From Candidatus Dormiibacterota bacterium (GTDB taxonomy: Bacteria > Chloroflexota > Dormibacteria > Aeolococcales > Aeolococcaceae), in assembly GCA_003132525.1 (NCBI GenBank), contig PKXZ01000098.1, positions 1 to 38,660 of the forward strand: DNA of 38,660 bases. The letters are read 5' to 3'. The notes below the pieces were generated by a model. The model worked only from the letters and a program-made list of their open reading frames with translations, was not told the origin of the DNA and did not search any database. Position numbers and translations under genes: made by a program. Positions 1-7,280 of the stretch are shown here, in pieces (the first letter of the stretch is position 1; every line of letters begins with the position of its first letter).

Positions 1-51
1 CTTCACCCTCATCCTCGGCGCGCTGGTGAGCGCGCCGAGGACGGTGTGAAG
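1..51. terminator. Strong hairpin, terminator of an upstream gene
   Basis: TCCTCGGCGCGCT (12-24) and AGCGCGCCGAGGA (29-41) form a perfect 13-bp GC-rich stem with a GGTG loop. Outer bases CTTCAC (1-6) and GTGAAG (46-51) can extend it. There is no T tract, which is common for actinobacterial terminators. It probably ends transcription entering from the left, before the amidohydrolase operon. The gene it serves lies outside the window. Confidence 0.6.
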
Positions 52-68
52 TCGCGAACGCTTGGGGA

Positions 69-89
69 AAGAGGATTCCTTATCCTCTT
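69..89. promoter_or_regulatory. 8-bp inverted repeat, candidate operator
   Basis: AAGAGGAT (69-76) and ATCCTCTT (82-89) are perfect inverted arms around a 5-base spacer. They sit 26 bases upstream of the GTG start of the first operon. The arm length and spacing suit a dimeric repressor. It could also be a small RNA hairpin in the leader. No regulator that would bind it is adjacent. Confidence 0.4.
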
Positions 90-115
90 GATCGAATGTT
101 CCTGCGTGCGCTTCG

Positions 116-907
116 GTGCTGAAGGTCGCGTTGCTGCAGGTCGCCAGCCCTGCCACCGAAGCGGTTGCGGCTCGTCGCGACCGGGTGGCACAGATGGTCG
201 CCGCCGCCAAAGGTGCTGATCTGGTGGTGCTGCCGGAGCTTTGGGGTGTGGGCTACTTTGCATTTGACCACTACCGCGAGCTGTCCGAGCCGATGAACGG
301 CGACACCGTAACCGCAGGCCAGGAGTGGGCTCGACAATTGGGCTGCTATCTGCACCTCGGCAGCTTTGTGGAATGCGGCCCCGACGGCCGGCTCTACAAC
401 ACCGCGGTGCTCATCAATCCCGTCGGCGAGATTGCTCACACGTATCGCAAGATCCATGTCTTCGGATATCGCTCTCGCGAAGCCGAACTGCTCACACCCG
501 GCTCGGACATCGCGGTCGCCGACACGCCCCTCGGCGCTTTTGCCGCCACAACGTGCTACGACCTTCGCTTTCCGGAGTTGTGGAGAGCTCTGATCGACGC
601 GGGTGCGCACATCGTCATCGTTCCCGCAGCATGGCCCGCGGCACGGATTGATCACTGGCGCCTGTTCACCTCATGTCGCGCGGTGGAGGAGCAGATCATT
701 CTCATCTCGTGCAATGCAGTTGGTGAGCAGAACGGAATCGCGCTCGGCGGACATAGCCGAATCGTCGACCCGTGGGGTGTGGTGCTCACCGAGGCGGGCG
801 ACAGCGAGGGCATCACCTGGTGCGATGTCGACCCAGGAGTGATCGCTCGGGTTCGCGATGACTTCCCGGTGCTGCGGGACCGCCGGCTGAGCTTGTCCGA
901 ACGATGA
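116..907 (+). CDS. Carbon-nitrogen hydrolase (nitrilase superfamily amidohydrolase)
   Basis: This 263-residue cytoplasmic enzyme probably hydrolyses a C-N bond in an amide or carbamoyl compound. The catalytic triad is visible: Glu41 in LPELWG, Lys112 in YRKIH, and nucleophile Cys147 in TCYDLRFPE. The length is normal for single-domain family members, and the TCYDLRFPE box is closest to omega-amidase/predicted amidohydrolase types. The chosen start is the GTG at 116, which begins directly at the conserved first strand (KVALLQ). No good ribosome binding site precedes it. It overlaps the next gene by ATGA and heads a three-gene operon with a DUF2848 protein and a cupin. The substrate cannot be read from the sequence. 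Confidence 0.9.
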   Translation: MLKVALLQVASPATEAVAARRDRVAQMVAAAKGADLVVLPELWGVGYFAFDHYRELSEPMNGDTVTAGQEWARQLGCYLHLGSFVECGPDGRLYNTAVLINPVGEIAHTYRKIHVFGYRSREAELLTPGSDIAVADTPLGAFAATTCYDLRFPELWRALIDAGAHIVIVPAAWPAARIDHWRLFTSCRAVEEQIILISCNAVGEQNGIALGGHSRIVDPWGVVLTEAGDSEGITWCDVDPGVIARVRDDFPVLRDRRLSLSER

Positions 908-1572
908 CGCTGCGATTTCAGCCTATCGGCACGGGCTCCGACCTCACCCTGGACGCGCCGCGGCTGATCATCGCGGCATACACGGGCCGCAACGCGGCGG
1001 CCGTTGCCGCGCACATCGCGGAACTGGCCGCAATCGGCATTCCCCCGCCCGCGTCGGTCCCCACTTTTCTTGAACTCGATCCATCTCTTGTCACGTCTGA
1101 TCCGGTGATCAAGATCAGGGGCGCGAATACGTCCGGCGAGGCTGAGCCCGTGCTGATCCGGCACAACGGACGTCTCTATCTGGGCGTTGGCTCAGACCAC
1201 ACGGATCGCGACCTGGAGCGGGCCGACATCGCGGCCTCAAAGGCCATATGCCCGAAACCCGTCGGCCACCACGTAATAGCGCTACCTGATGACGTTAGCG
1301 CGCTAGGTTGGGACGCAATCGAAATCGAATCCGATGTGGACGGCCAACCGTACCAGCGGGGCAGCCTCGCTTCGTTGCGCACCTCCACCGATTTGCTCTC
1401 GCGCATGACCAGCACGCTCGGCGAACTCGCAGACGATTTCATCATGTTCTGCGGGACGGTCCCGCTGCTGACCGGTGCATTCCATGCAGGGCGACACTGG
1501 CGCCTGCACCTGAAACTGGACGCGAACACGAGTCTGACCCACTCATACGAGGTGCTTCCCCGCGATGGCTAA
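904..1572 (+). CDS. DUF2848 family protein
   Basis: This 222-residue protein matches the DUF2848 family as I recall it. The hallmark is the block GVGSDHTDRDLE near residues 115-126, followed by a segment with conserved Lys and Pro (SKAICPKPVG). The family is thought to have a fumarylacetoacetate-hydrolase-like fold, but its reaction is not established. The ATG overlaps the stop of the amidohydrolase gene (ATGA) and its end overlaps the cupin start by 8 bases, so the three are translationally coupled. Partnership with a C-N hydrolase suggests breakdown of a small amide or acid. That is inference only. Confidence 0.8.
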   Translation: MTLRFQPIGTGSDLTLDAPRLIIAAYTGRNAAAVAAHIAELAAIGIPPPASVPTFLELDPSLVTSDPVIKIRGANTSGEAEPVLIRHNGRLYLGVGSDHTDRDLERADIAASKAICPKPVGHHVIALPDDVSALGWDAIEIESDVDGQPYQRGSLASLRTSTDLLSRMTSTLGELADDFIMFCGTVPLLTGAFHAGRHWRLHLKLDANTSLTHSYEVLPRDG

Positions 1573-1909
1573 GCCCGAACACGAATTCTTCGCTACCAAC
1601 GCCGTCGCCTTCACCCCGTGCGCCGGTGACGTCGACACCCTCACTGAATCCATTCTCGCCACCGATCCGGAAACCGGCATTGCGAGCTCGCTGATGCGCT
1701 TCGCGCCTGGCACCGACACGACGCCCAACGGGATCCAGACACACGAGTTCTGGGAAGAGGTGTACATCGTCAAGGGCTCGATCACCGACCTGCGGCTGAA
1801 TAAAACCTTCACCGCCGGTATGTACGCCTGCCGGCCGCCGGGCATGGCCCACGGACCGTGGCGTAGCGATGATGGATGTCTGACCTTTCAGGTGCGCTAC
1901 CGGGCTTGA
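1565..1909 (+). CDS. Small cupin-domain protein
   Basis: This 114-residue single-domain beta-barrel protein has the cupin signature: a hydrophobic strand with HEFWEEVYIVKGS around residues 60-72, and a second motif GMYACRPPGMAHGPW around residues 85-99 with His at position 96. The first motif has HExxEE rather than the usual HxH, as in some ChrR/acetylacetone-type cupins, so metal binding is plausible but altered. It starts inside the DUF2848 gene and ends the three-gene operon. A small-molecule-binding or isomerase/dioxygenase role is possible; none is proven. Confidence 0.8.
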   Translation: MAKPEHEFFATNAVAFTPCAGDVDTLTESILATDPETGIASSLMRFAPGTDTTPNGIQTHEFWEEVYIVKGSITDLRLNKTFTAGMYACRPPGMAHGPWRSDDGCLTFQVRYRA

Positions 1910-2134
1910 TCGTTCCAGCTGGCCAGCGGTGGCATCTCCGTCGCTCGGCGACGCATGCTGCCCGAGGTGTGCTGACTGGGTGTCGGCGCGTTGAACATCA
2001 TGAGGCCTTGTCCGCCAAGGGTTTCGACCGGTATGCGTCGCGCGACCACAATGCGCGCTTCGCCGTGGTTGCGCATCGAGTGACACCACGCGCAGGGTGG
2101 GTTATGGGCCAGCTGAACTATTCGGCGCCCGATA

Positions 2135-2140
2135 CAGGAG
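2135..2140 (+). promoter_or_regulatory. Ribosome binding site that sets the ACT protein start
   Basis: CAGGAG is 7 bases from the ATG at 2148 and only 1 base from the in-frame ATG at 2142. The later ATG is therefore the likely start, giving a protein that begins MHAYDF at the first ACT strand. Confidence 0.6.
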
Positions 2141-2147
2141 AATGGTC

Positions 2148-2546
2148 ATGCACGCATATGACTTCACCATCGTCGTACCGCACACCAAGGGCAGCCTTGC
2201 GACTCTTGCGGAGGAACTGGGCCGCGAGAAGATCAACATCGAGGGCCTGTGTGCCGTCGAGCAGAACGGGAGCATCATCTTCCACCTGCTGACGACCGAC
2301 AAGGCTGGAACCAGGGTCGCGCTGGGCAAGGTCGGCTACAAGGTCACCCGCGAGATGGAAGTGATCGTTGAGTCGATCGAGAACCACCCGGGCATGCTTG
2401 GTAAGGTCACGCGCCGTCTCGCCGATGCCGGCATCAACCTCACCGTCGTCTACCTTGCGACCGACACGCGTCTGGTGCTCGGTTCCGAGGACATCTCGGC
2501 ACTCGAGACCGCCTGGAAGGAAACTGCGGCTGTCGCTTCCCGCTAG
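2148..2546 (+). CDS. Tandem ACT-domain protein
   Basis: This 132-residue cytoplasmic protein has two ACT-like modules: residues 1-64 (FTIVVPHTKGSLATLAEELG, then INIEGLC) and residues 74-130 (ESIENHPGMLGKVTRRLADAGINL). The second has the typical ligand-binding loop, a Gly before the first helix, and an AGINL turn. Such small proteins bind amino acids and act as stand-alone sensors or regulatory subunits, but no enzyme domain is attached here. It lies alone on the plus strand after about 240 bases without a gene (1910-2147), in which I see no clear feature. The ligand is unknown. Confidence 0.82.
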   Translation: MHAYDFTIVVPHTKGSLATLAEELGREKINIEGLCAVEQNGSIIFHLLTTDKAGTRVALGKVGYKVTREMEVIVESIENHPGMLGKVTRRLADAGINLTVVYLATDTRLVLGSEDISALETAWKETAAVASR

Positions 2547-2750
2547 GTTACTCACGCAAGCTGGTCGGCCTCGGGCCGGCCGGCTTGGCCGTGCGATTCC
2601 GACTTCAGATTGGGAACTGTTGCTGCAATTGTTATGACCATTCGATCAAGTTCAGATGATCAGTTCATTCGTCCCGGCGCGAACGGCATGGATGTTTAGA
2701 ACGCTGACGCCCGCCGGCGTTGGTCATTGCGATATGTGCGGAGATGCGAG

Positions 2751-3311
2751 ATGACTGAACGGAATGGGGATGATCGTGATCGGCGCGTCGCATCGGGCTT
2801 TCCCGATCCAGAAGATGTACCGGGGCCAACGGAAAGGTTGCGCCAAGTCCATGGAGCAGCCGCAGCGGAACCGATGCCGCCGAAGTACGGACGCGCCTTC
2901 GCATCCACGGCAGGTTCGGATGATTACGTGCCACTCGACGAGATGATGCACGCAACCGGCAGGCTCGCTGACGGAGCGGTTGACCGGGTGTCGGCCTTCG
3001 CTCGACGTGTTGGTGACGATCTCGCTGATCGGTTGCGCGCCGAGCTCGACGCGCGGGGCGCGGCGAAGACGGCGGGCATCGGTGTCGCCGAGATCGGTGC
3101 GGCTGGAGTACTCGGACTCGTAGCCGTTGGCGCCTCAGCCGGCGCGATTGTCGTCAGCCTCAACAAGGTCATGCCCGCCTGGGCGTCGTCCCTGGTTACC
3201 GCCGGAGTCGTCGGAATCCCAGCTGGGATCCTCGCGTCACGCGGCGTCCGCCATGTGAGAGTGCTGGCAACCATCGGGAGCCCCGAGCACCCCAGCTCAG
3301 TGGGTACCTAA
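2751..3311 (+). CDS. Actinobacterial Holin-X / DUF1469-like membrane protein
   Basis: The 186-residue product has a polar N-terminal tail of about 75 residues, then an amphipathic helix (RVSAFARRVGDDLADRLRAELDA), then two hydrophobic segments around residues 105-130 and 140-160 separated by MPAWAS. This is the layout of the phage_holin_3_6 / Holin-X family, which is chromosomal and widespread in actinobacteria. Phage lysis is not implied, and no other phage genes are near. ATG 2751 is preferred over an upstream TTG-type start because GGAG (2740-2743) lies 7 bases before it. The gene ends directly at a strong hairpin terminator. Its envelope function is unknown. Confidence 0.75.
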   Translation: MTERNGDDRDRRVASGFPDPEDVPGPTERLRQVHGAAAAEPMPPKYGRAFASTAGSDDYVPLDEMMHATGRLADGAVDRVSAFARRVGDDLADRLRAELDARGAAKTAGIGVAEIGAAGVLGLVAVGASAGAIVVSLNKVMPAWASSLVTAGVVGIPAGILASRGVRHVRVLATIGSPEHPSSVGT

Positions 3312-3346
3312 CCACCGCGGCGACCGTCAGACGCCCGCCGCGGTGG
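3312..3346. terminator. Perfect 11-bp hairpin after the Holin-X-like gene
   Basis: CCACCGCGGCG (3312-3322) pairs exactly with CGCCGCGGTGG (3336-3346) across a 13-base loop, starting one base after the stop codon. There is no T tract. It sits between convergent genes and may serve both strands. Confidence 0.7.
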
Positions 3347-3402
3347 AGTGAATCAGGTGTGGTGACGTGCCGTCCCTGACGGCGCAGGTCGCGCGAGCGA
3401 CC

Positions 3403-3558
3403 TCAGTAGTAGTGCCGGCGACCCGCCACCGCGTGTCCGGCCATCCCCATGAGCTCGAGAACGATCCCGATAATCAGAAGGATGATCCCGAGAGTCCAGA
3501 GGATCGGGATCGCTGCGATGAAACCGATGATCATCAGTACAACACCGAGAAAGATCAT
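3403..3558 (-). CDS. DUF6131-like small membrane protein
   Basis: This 51-residue protein has two hydrophobic helices (IFLGVVLMIIGFIA and LWTLGIILLIIGIVLELMG) and the short basic tail AGRRHYY. That matches a very common actinobacterial small membrane protein family (DUF6131). The start at 3558 is chosen over an upstream ATG at 3591 because AAGGGG lies 5 bases before it and the family begins at this Met. It is the last of up to five small genes on this strand. The function is unknown. Confidence 0.75.
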   Translation of the reverse strand: MIFLGVVLMIIGFIAAIPILWTLGIILLIIGIVLELMGMAGHAVAGRRHYY

Positions 3559-3642
3559 GTGCACCCCTTGTGTGGTTCGGTAAAACGTCATCCGCGCGTC
3601 ATCGCGCTTAGGGTGGTCAGTCTAGGAGCGTACTCGTAACAT

Positions 3643-3789
3643 TTACAGCAACAGGGGGCTGCTCTGACGCGCCGCTGCGTCGAAGTTCGTCGGGGTCATC
3701 TCAATCAACGCGGGCACGATTTCGCGCAATCCCATCGGCTTGTGCAGGATCCTTAGTTCATTGATATCTCGCATGGGAAGGAGGCGCAT
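3643..3789 (-). CDS. 48-residue hypothetical protein
   Basis: The short reading frame starts at ATG 3789 behind GAGGGCGGA and stops with TAA at 3643. The product is MRLLPMRDINELRILHKPMG followed by a helical stretch and a hydrophobic LLL end. I do not recognise it. It lies 21 bases after the ACT-like gene and 84 bases before the DUF6131-like gene, on the same strand, so co-transcription is likely. Support is position, a plausible ribosome binding site and reasonable composition. A chance frame cannot be excluded. Confidence 0.45.
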   Translation of the reverse strand: MRLLPMRDINELRILHKPMGLREIVPALIEMTPTNFDAAARQSSPLLL

Positions 3790-3810
3790 TCCGCCCTCGC
3801 GCACGCGGAT

Positions 3811-4050
3811 CTACGCCGGCGGGTACGGCGCCGCGCTTACCCGGCAGCCGAGTCCTTCAAGGATTTTCACAGCGCTGTCAGCGTTGCCGTTCACCGTCAG
3901 GCGGTAGACACCCGCCTCGCCGATTCGCGGCTCGATCCGACTCACACCGAGTCCAGCATCCTCAAGCGCCACCAGCATGTTGGCGACACCGCCATGCCGT
4001 TGGGGCATGGCCAGCACGAGATCGGTATCTCTGACGTCGATCGTGAGCAA
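3811..4050 (-). CDS. Small ACT-like domain protein
   Basis: This 79-residue single-domain protein reads as one ACT-like fold: strand VRDTDLVLAMPQ, a Gly loop and helix (HGGVANMLVALEDAGLGVSRI), strands RIGEAGVYRLTVNG, then a helix NADSAVKILEGLGC. ACT domains bind amino acids or related ligands and usually dimerise. The start is a TTG at 4050 with GAGGGG 8 bases before it on the same strand. It belongs to the minus-strand run from 4658 to 3403. It is not closely similar to the tandem ACT protein at 2148. Confidence 0.65.
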   Translation of the reverse strand: MLTIDVRDTDLVLAMPQRHGGVANMLVALEDAGLGVSRIEPRIGEAGVYRLTVNGNADSAVKILEGLGCRVSAAPYPPA

Positions 4051-4106
4051 TGTCTCGTCCCCTCTTGTCCGCTTACCTGTTGTGCCTCAGCCCGTGGATA
4101 AACCCA

Positions 4107-4268
4107 TCAGGATCCGAAGACGAAGACGGCAACGCACAGCCAGCACGCAGTCGCCCCCACGCCGATCCAGACCGCGGTGCGTCGCCAGGTGCCGAAATCA
4201 CGCGAGCGACGCTTGCGAAGATACGTCTGGCGGATGTGGAGGGCGTCGTCCCCCGATGGCGGTGTCAT
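4107..4268 (-). CDS. 53-residue single-pass membrane protein
   Basis: ATG 4268 follows a good GAGGGGTGAG ribosome binding site and the frame runs to TGA at 4107. The product has a polar N-terminus, a strongly basic patch (YLRKRRSRDFGTWRR) and then one hydrophobic helix (TAVWIGVGATACWLCVAVFVF). The positive-inside rule places the N-terminus in the cytoplasm. It sits 39 bases after the 4308-4658 gene and 56 bases before the ACT-like gene on the same strand. I do not recognise a family. Confidence 0.65.
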   Translation of the reverse strand: MTPPSGDDALHIRQTYLRKRRSRDFGTWRRTAVWIGVGATACWLCVAVFVFGS

Positions 4269-4307
4269 CTCACCCCTCTCGCTGGTGGCATCCGGCGATT
4301 CTGTCTT

Positions 4308-4658
4308 TCAGGGCGTAACAAGATCAGCAACATCAACGCCGCCCAAACGCTCGCACGCCGATTCCCAAAACCCAAGCCGTGACCGGAATCGTTCCGCTTG
4401 AGCCGCCACGACCGGCACATTGGTCAATTCGACTTCGCGCCGCGCCTGCGGTGATTGATCGGCCATGAGTTGCTCGATGCGTTCGAGGACTGCTTCCTCC
4501 ATCGCCAGGATCTCGGTGTAGATGTTCCTCCAGAACTGGGCTTGCTCCAAGGTGGCAGTGGCGAGATCAGCCTCATCCTCCATGCCCAGATCGTGGTCCC
4601 CGCCTCTGATCGCGGCGACGACGTCAGGTCTGTCCTGGGTGGCTTCCTTGGGAGTCAT
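4308..4658 (-). CDS. Helical hypothetical protein related to the N-domain of the neighbouring regulator
   Basis: This 116-residue cytoplasmic protein is mostly helical. Residues 37-108 align with residues 23-94 of the divergent regulator at 4721. With one single-residue gap they share Trp43, Ile46-Tyr47, a Leu-x-Arg in the next helix, Pro-x-Ala, Ala-Gln and Arg-Leu-x-x-Trp near the end. About one residue in five is identical. The two genes start 62 bases apart, back to back. It may be a stand-alone copy of the regulator's sensor or dimer domain, able to pair with it. No known family was recognised. Confidence 0.65.
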   Translation of the reverse strand: MTPKEATQDRPDVVAAIRGGDHDLGMEDEADLATATLEQAQFWRNIYTEILAMEEAVLERIEQLMADQSPQARREVELTNVPVVAAQAERFRSRLGFWESACERLGGVDVADLVTP

Positions 4659-4720
4659 GCGTCCTCTGATACACCCAAACGCGTAAAAAGATCAGCAACA
4701 GGTCTCGTAGAGTCACGAAC

Positions 4721-5281
4721 ATGGAGACGGATCGCGCGAAGCCGGTCACGCGGCCCTTTGCGGGCGAGGACATCGAAACCACGCACTGGGAAGACGCGCG
4801 CCACTGGATGAGCATCTATGACGACTTGATCCGTTTCAAGCTGGGCTTGCTCGATCGGGTCAACCGTGAGTTGCCGAAGCTGCACCCGGTCGCCCAGGCT
4901 GCCGCCGACGAGGATGTGCGCTTCATTGAAGCGCAGATGGCGGGGTACTACGCCCGGCTCGACCTCTGGTATCAGCGGGTCTGGGACCTCCAGGGCCTGT
5001 GGCTGGATCCCGAAGGTCGAGTGGTGCGTCACAAAGGGCAAGAGGCTGTGCTCACCAACCGCGAATTCGAGCTCCTCCAATTCCTCCTCGACCATCCTCA
5101 CCGCTACTACACAGCAACTCAGATCACCGGGTTGGCGTGGTCGGACGCGGCGCTGTTTCCAGAAGAGGTCCGGAATTACGTGCTCCGAGTGCGGAAGATC
5201 CTCGCCCGTCTGGAAATTCCCTGTGACCTGGTCAATCGACCCGGCCGCGGCTATTCGCTGACCTTTCGGAGCACAGACTAG
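4721..5281 (+). CDS. Winged-helix regulator (OmpR-type DNA-binding domain without receiver)
   Basis: This 186-residue protein has an N-terminal helical domain (residues about 20-88) and a C-terminal OmpR/PhoB-type winged helix (about 92-183). The latter shows LTNREFELLQFLLDHPHRYYT, the recognition-helix region FPEEVRNYVLRVRKIL, and the wing ending NRPGRGYSLTF. No phospho-receiver is present, so control must come from the helical domain or partners. That domain resembles the product of the divergent gene at 4308-4658. The shared 62-base intergenic region is a natural place for autoregulation. Targets are unknown; the divergent small-gene run is the first candidate. Confidence 0.82.
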   Translation: METDRAKPVTRPFAGEDIETTHWEDARHWMSIYDDLIRFKLGLLDRVNRELPKLHPVAQAAADEDVRFIEAQMAGYYARLDLWYQRVWDLQGLWLDPEGRVVRHKGQEAVLTNREFELLQFLLDHPHRYYTATQITGLAWSDAALFPEEVRNYVLRVRKILARLEIPCDLVNRPGRGYSLTFRSTD

Positions 5282-5333
5282 GACCGTCTCGACGATCTCC
5301 TGCGAGCGAGGCGAGGGCGAGGCACTGCCTGGA

Positions 5334-6077
5334 TCAGAGCCGATGCACTACCCAGATGTTCGGCTCGAAATACAACCCGACACCGTCGCGGACCCTCAGT
5401 GGGGCAAGACCTCTGGGAAACACGTACTCACCATCCTCAGGGAACGTCATTTCTGTCCATTGCTCCCAGTCAGTCACGGGCGCTTCAATCCTCAGGGAGC
5501 TGGTCTCAGTGCGCAGGATGGTGCCACCGAGGCGCACGTGCACCCGCAGCCATGGGTCCAATGGCAGACCATCGGAGCGTACCCAGTACGCGTAGCGATC
5601 GATCGGGGTCACCGGGTATCGGTCCTTCCAGTTCGGACGCACGGGCGCGACGAGTGGATGCAAACCGGCGCGCCGGGCGACTGCTGACATCGACTCGATG
5701 ATCAAAGCGCTCAGCCCCCTGCGTTGTTGACCCTCGGCGACCTCGGCTGCGAGCGCCGAGAGGGCAGTGGGTGGCTGAGGATCATCGATCGCCCGAAGTC
5801 CCAGCGCATCGATCCCCGCCGGGAGATCCTCGAGGGTGCCGTCCCAGCGAAATGGAATCGTTCTTCCGCGGCCGGCGATGCTGTCCGTGTTCTGGTCGTA
5901 CAGCAGCACCTGAAGATGCGCGTACTTCGGGTAGAGGGCGCTGAAATACTTCGGCGTGTCATTGCCGTGCATGTTGTACTCAGGCCATACCCCGTTGAAC
6001 ACCGTGCGTGAACGCTCCCAGAGGTCGGGTCGCTGCCCTGCTGTGAAGACCTCGATCGGCTGAGCAGACGAAGCCAT
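5334..6077 (-). CDS. GNAT-superfamily acetyltransferase-like protein
   Basis: The 247-residue product resembles actinobacterial GNAT-like proteins. It has an N-terminal region with VWPEYNMHGNDTP, a beta-hairpin giving LLYDQNTDSIAGRGRTIPFRWDG, and an acetyl-CoA-loop-like segment QQRRGLSALIIESMSAVARRAGL around residues 147-170. The C-terminal 100 residues (from the conserved PIDRYAYWVRSDGLPLDPWLRVH) are an add-on common in this subgroup. Start ATG 6077 is preferred to longer forms because upstream residues are Cys-rich and unlike the family. The substrate is unknown. It is divergent from the LigD-type polymerase gene. Confidence 0.7.
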   Translation of the reverse strand: MASSAQPIEVFTAGQRPDLWERSRTVFNGVWPEYNMHGNDTPKYFSALYPKYAHLQVLLYDQNTDSIAGRGRTIPFRWDGTLEDLPAGIDALGLRAIDDPQPPTALSALAAEVAEGQQRRGLSALIIESMSAVARRAGLHPLVAPVRPNWKDRYPVTPIDRYAYWVRSDGLPLDPWLRVHVRLGGTILRTETSSLRIEAPVTDWEQWTEMTFPEDGEYVFPRGLAPLRVRDGVGLYFEPNIWVVHRL

Positions 6078-6223
6078 GTCTCGTTGTGTTACTCCGTACT
6101 GAGTGTCTGACGCGCTTCGTAGATATAGTGATCCACAGCAACCGCAGGCTGCGCAGAACCTCACGAAGCTCGCCGACGAGCTATGCCATTTCTTCTCCGA
6201 ACCCCACCGCCTTCCACAGGCGG

Positions 6224-7189
6224 GTGCACGCGGTCATAACCTTGGGACGTGAAGACGGCGCCTCGCTGGGCGTGCCGCTGACCAACCTCGATACGCCGCT
6301 GTTCGATGCGGCCGGGGCAACGAAGCGAGACCTCATCGAATACCTGGAGGCCGTGGCCGACCGGATCATTCCAGAGCTGACGGACCGCGCGCTCTCGGTG
6401 ATCCGTGTGCACCGCGGTCAGGAAGCCTTCATGCAGAAGAACCTGCCCTCGTATACGCCTGCCTGGGTCGAACGCGTGACGATGTGGGCGGAGTCATCGA
6501 AACGGGAGGTGACATACGCACTCTGCAATGACCATCGGACGCTGCTGTGGTTCGCGAACCAGCGCGCGGTCGAGTATCACCCGTCGCTAATACGCGTCGG
6601 CAACCCCGAGCACATGACTCATCTCGTGCTCGACATCGATCCTCCGCATGGCAACGCCTTTTCCGAAGCCGTGCGTGCCGCGCGCGTTGTCCGGCAGGTG
6701 CTCTCTGACGAAGGCCTGGATGCTGTCATCAAGACGAGCGGAGCAAAGGGCCTGCACATCTTTGTCCCCATCGACAGCAGCGTGTCCATCGATGCCGCCG
6801 CAGCGGCCACTCGGGCAATCGCTGCACGCGCCGAGCGATTGGATCCCGCCGCCCTCACCACCGCATTCGTCAAAGATGACCGCGCAGGCAAGGTGTTTGT
6901 CGATTCGACCCGCATCGGTGGGGCAACGGTCGTCGCCGCGTATAGCCCGCGGGTGCGGCCCGGCGCTCCTGTGTCGTTTCCGCTGGACTGGGACGAGTTG
7001 GATGACGTGTCGCCTGCTGATTTCACGGTGCTCACAGTCGTGAGCCGCCTCGGCGATGAGGACCGATGGGCAAGCCGGATGCCGCCCCAGCAGCTGAGCC
7101 CCGAACTGCTCGACGAGGGCAGATCCATCCCGGTCGCACGCGTCCAGGCGATGCACGAGGGGAAGCGCAGGGCGCGGAGGAGTCGGTAG
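6224..7189 (+). CDS. ligD: Stand-alone LigD-type polymerase domain (archaeo-eukaryotic primase fold)
   Basis: This 321-residue protein matches the polymerase module of bacterial LigD. LigD fills and extends ends in non-homologous end joining with Ku. Visible motifs are LTNLDTPLF and KRDLIEY at the N-terminus, QKN in FMQKNLPSYTP, the metal-binding Asp137/Asp139 in LVLDIDPP, KTSGAKGLHIFVPI, and VFVDSTRIGGATVVAAYSPR with RPGAPVSFPL. The ligase and phosphoesterase domains are absent, as in split NHEJ systems of many actinobacteria. GTG 6224 fits the family start; an upstream GTG at 6086 would add 46 atypical residues. No ku or ligase gene lies in this window. Confidence 0.85.
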   Translation: MHAVITLGREDGASLGVPLTNLDTPLFDAAGATKRDLIEYLEAVADRIIPELTDRALSVIRVHRGQEAFMQKNLPSYTPAWVERVTMWAESSKREVTYALCNDHRTLLWFANQRAVEYHPSLIRVGNPEHMTHLVLDIDPPHGNAFSEAVRAARVVRQVLSDEGLDAVIKTSGAKGLHIFVPIDSSVSIDAAAAATRAIAARAERLDPAALTTAFVKDDRAGKVFVDSTRIGGATVVAAYSPRVRPGAPVSFPLDWDELDDVSPADFTVLTVVSRLGDEDRWASRMPPQQLSPELLDEGRSIPVARVQAMHEGKRRARRSR

Positions 7190-7280
7190 CCGGAGCCACG
7201 AGTGGACGTTTCCGGATGATCGGATCGCGGCTGCGCTGATGCGCAAACACACGCGCGACGTCGTCCGTTGCCCTCCAGTA

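Noticed and set aside
2751-3311. Prophage remnant suggested by a holin-like protein
   Set aside because: Holin-X/DUF1469 proteins are chromosomal in actinobacteria, and no lysin, integrase, tail or attachment site was found nearby.
4308-5281. Toxin-antitoxin pair
   Set aside because: The genes are divergent, not in one operon, and one product is a normal-length winged-helix regulator; neither resembles a known toxin.
6086-6223. Longer N-terminus for the LigD-type polymerase from GTG 6086
   Set aside because: The extra 46 residues are Ser/Arg-rich and unlike the family, and the segment overlaps the divergent promoter region of the GNAT gene.
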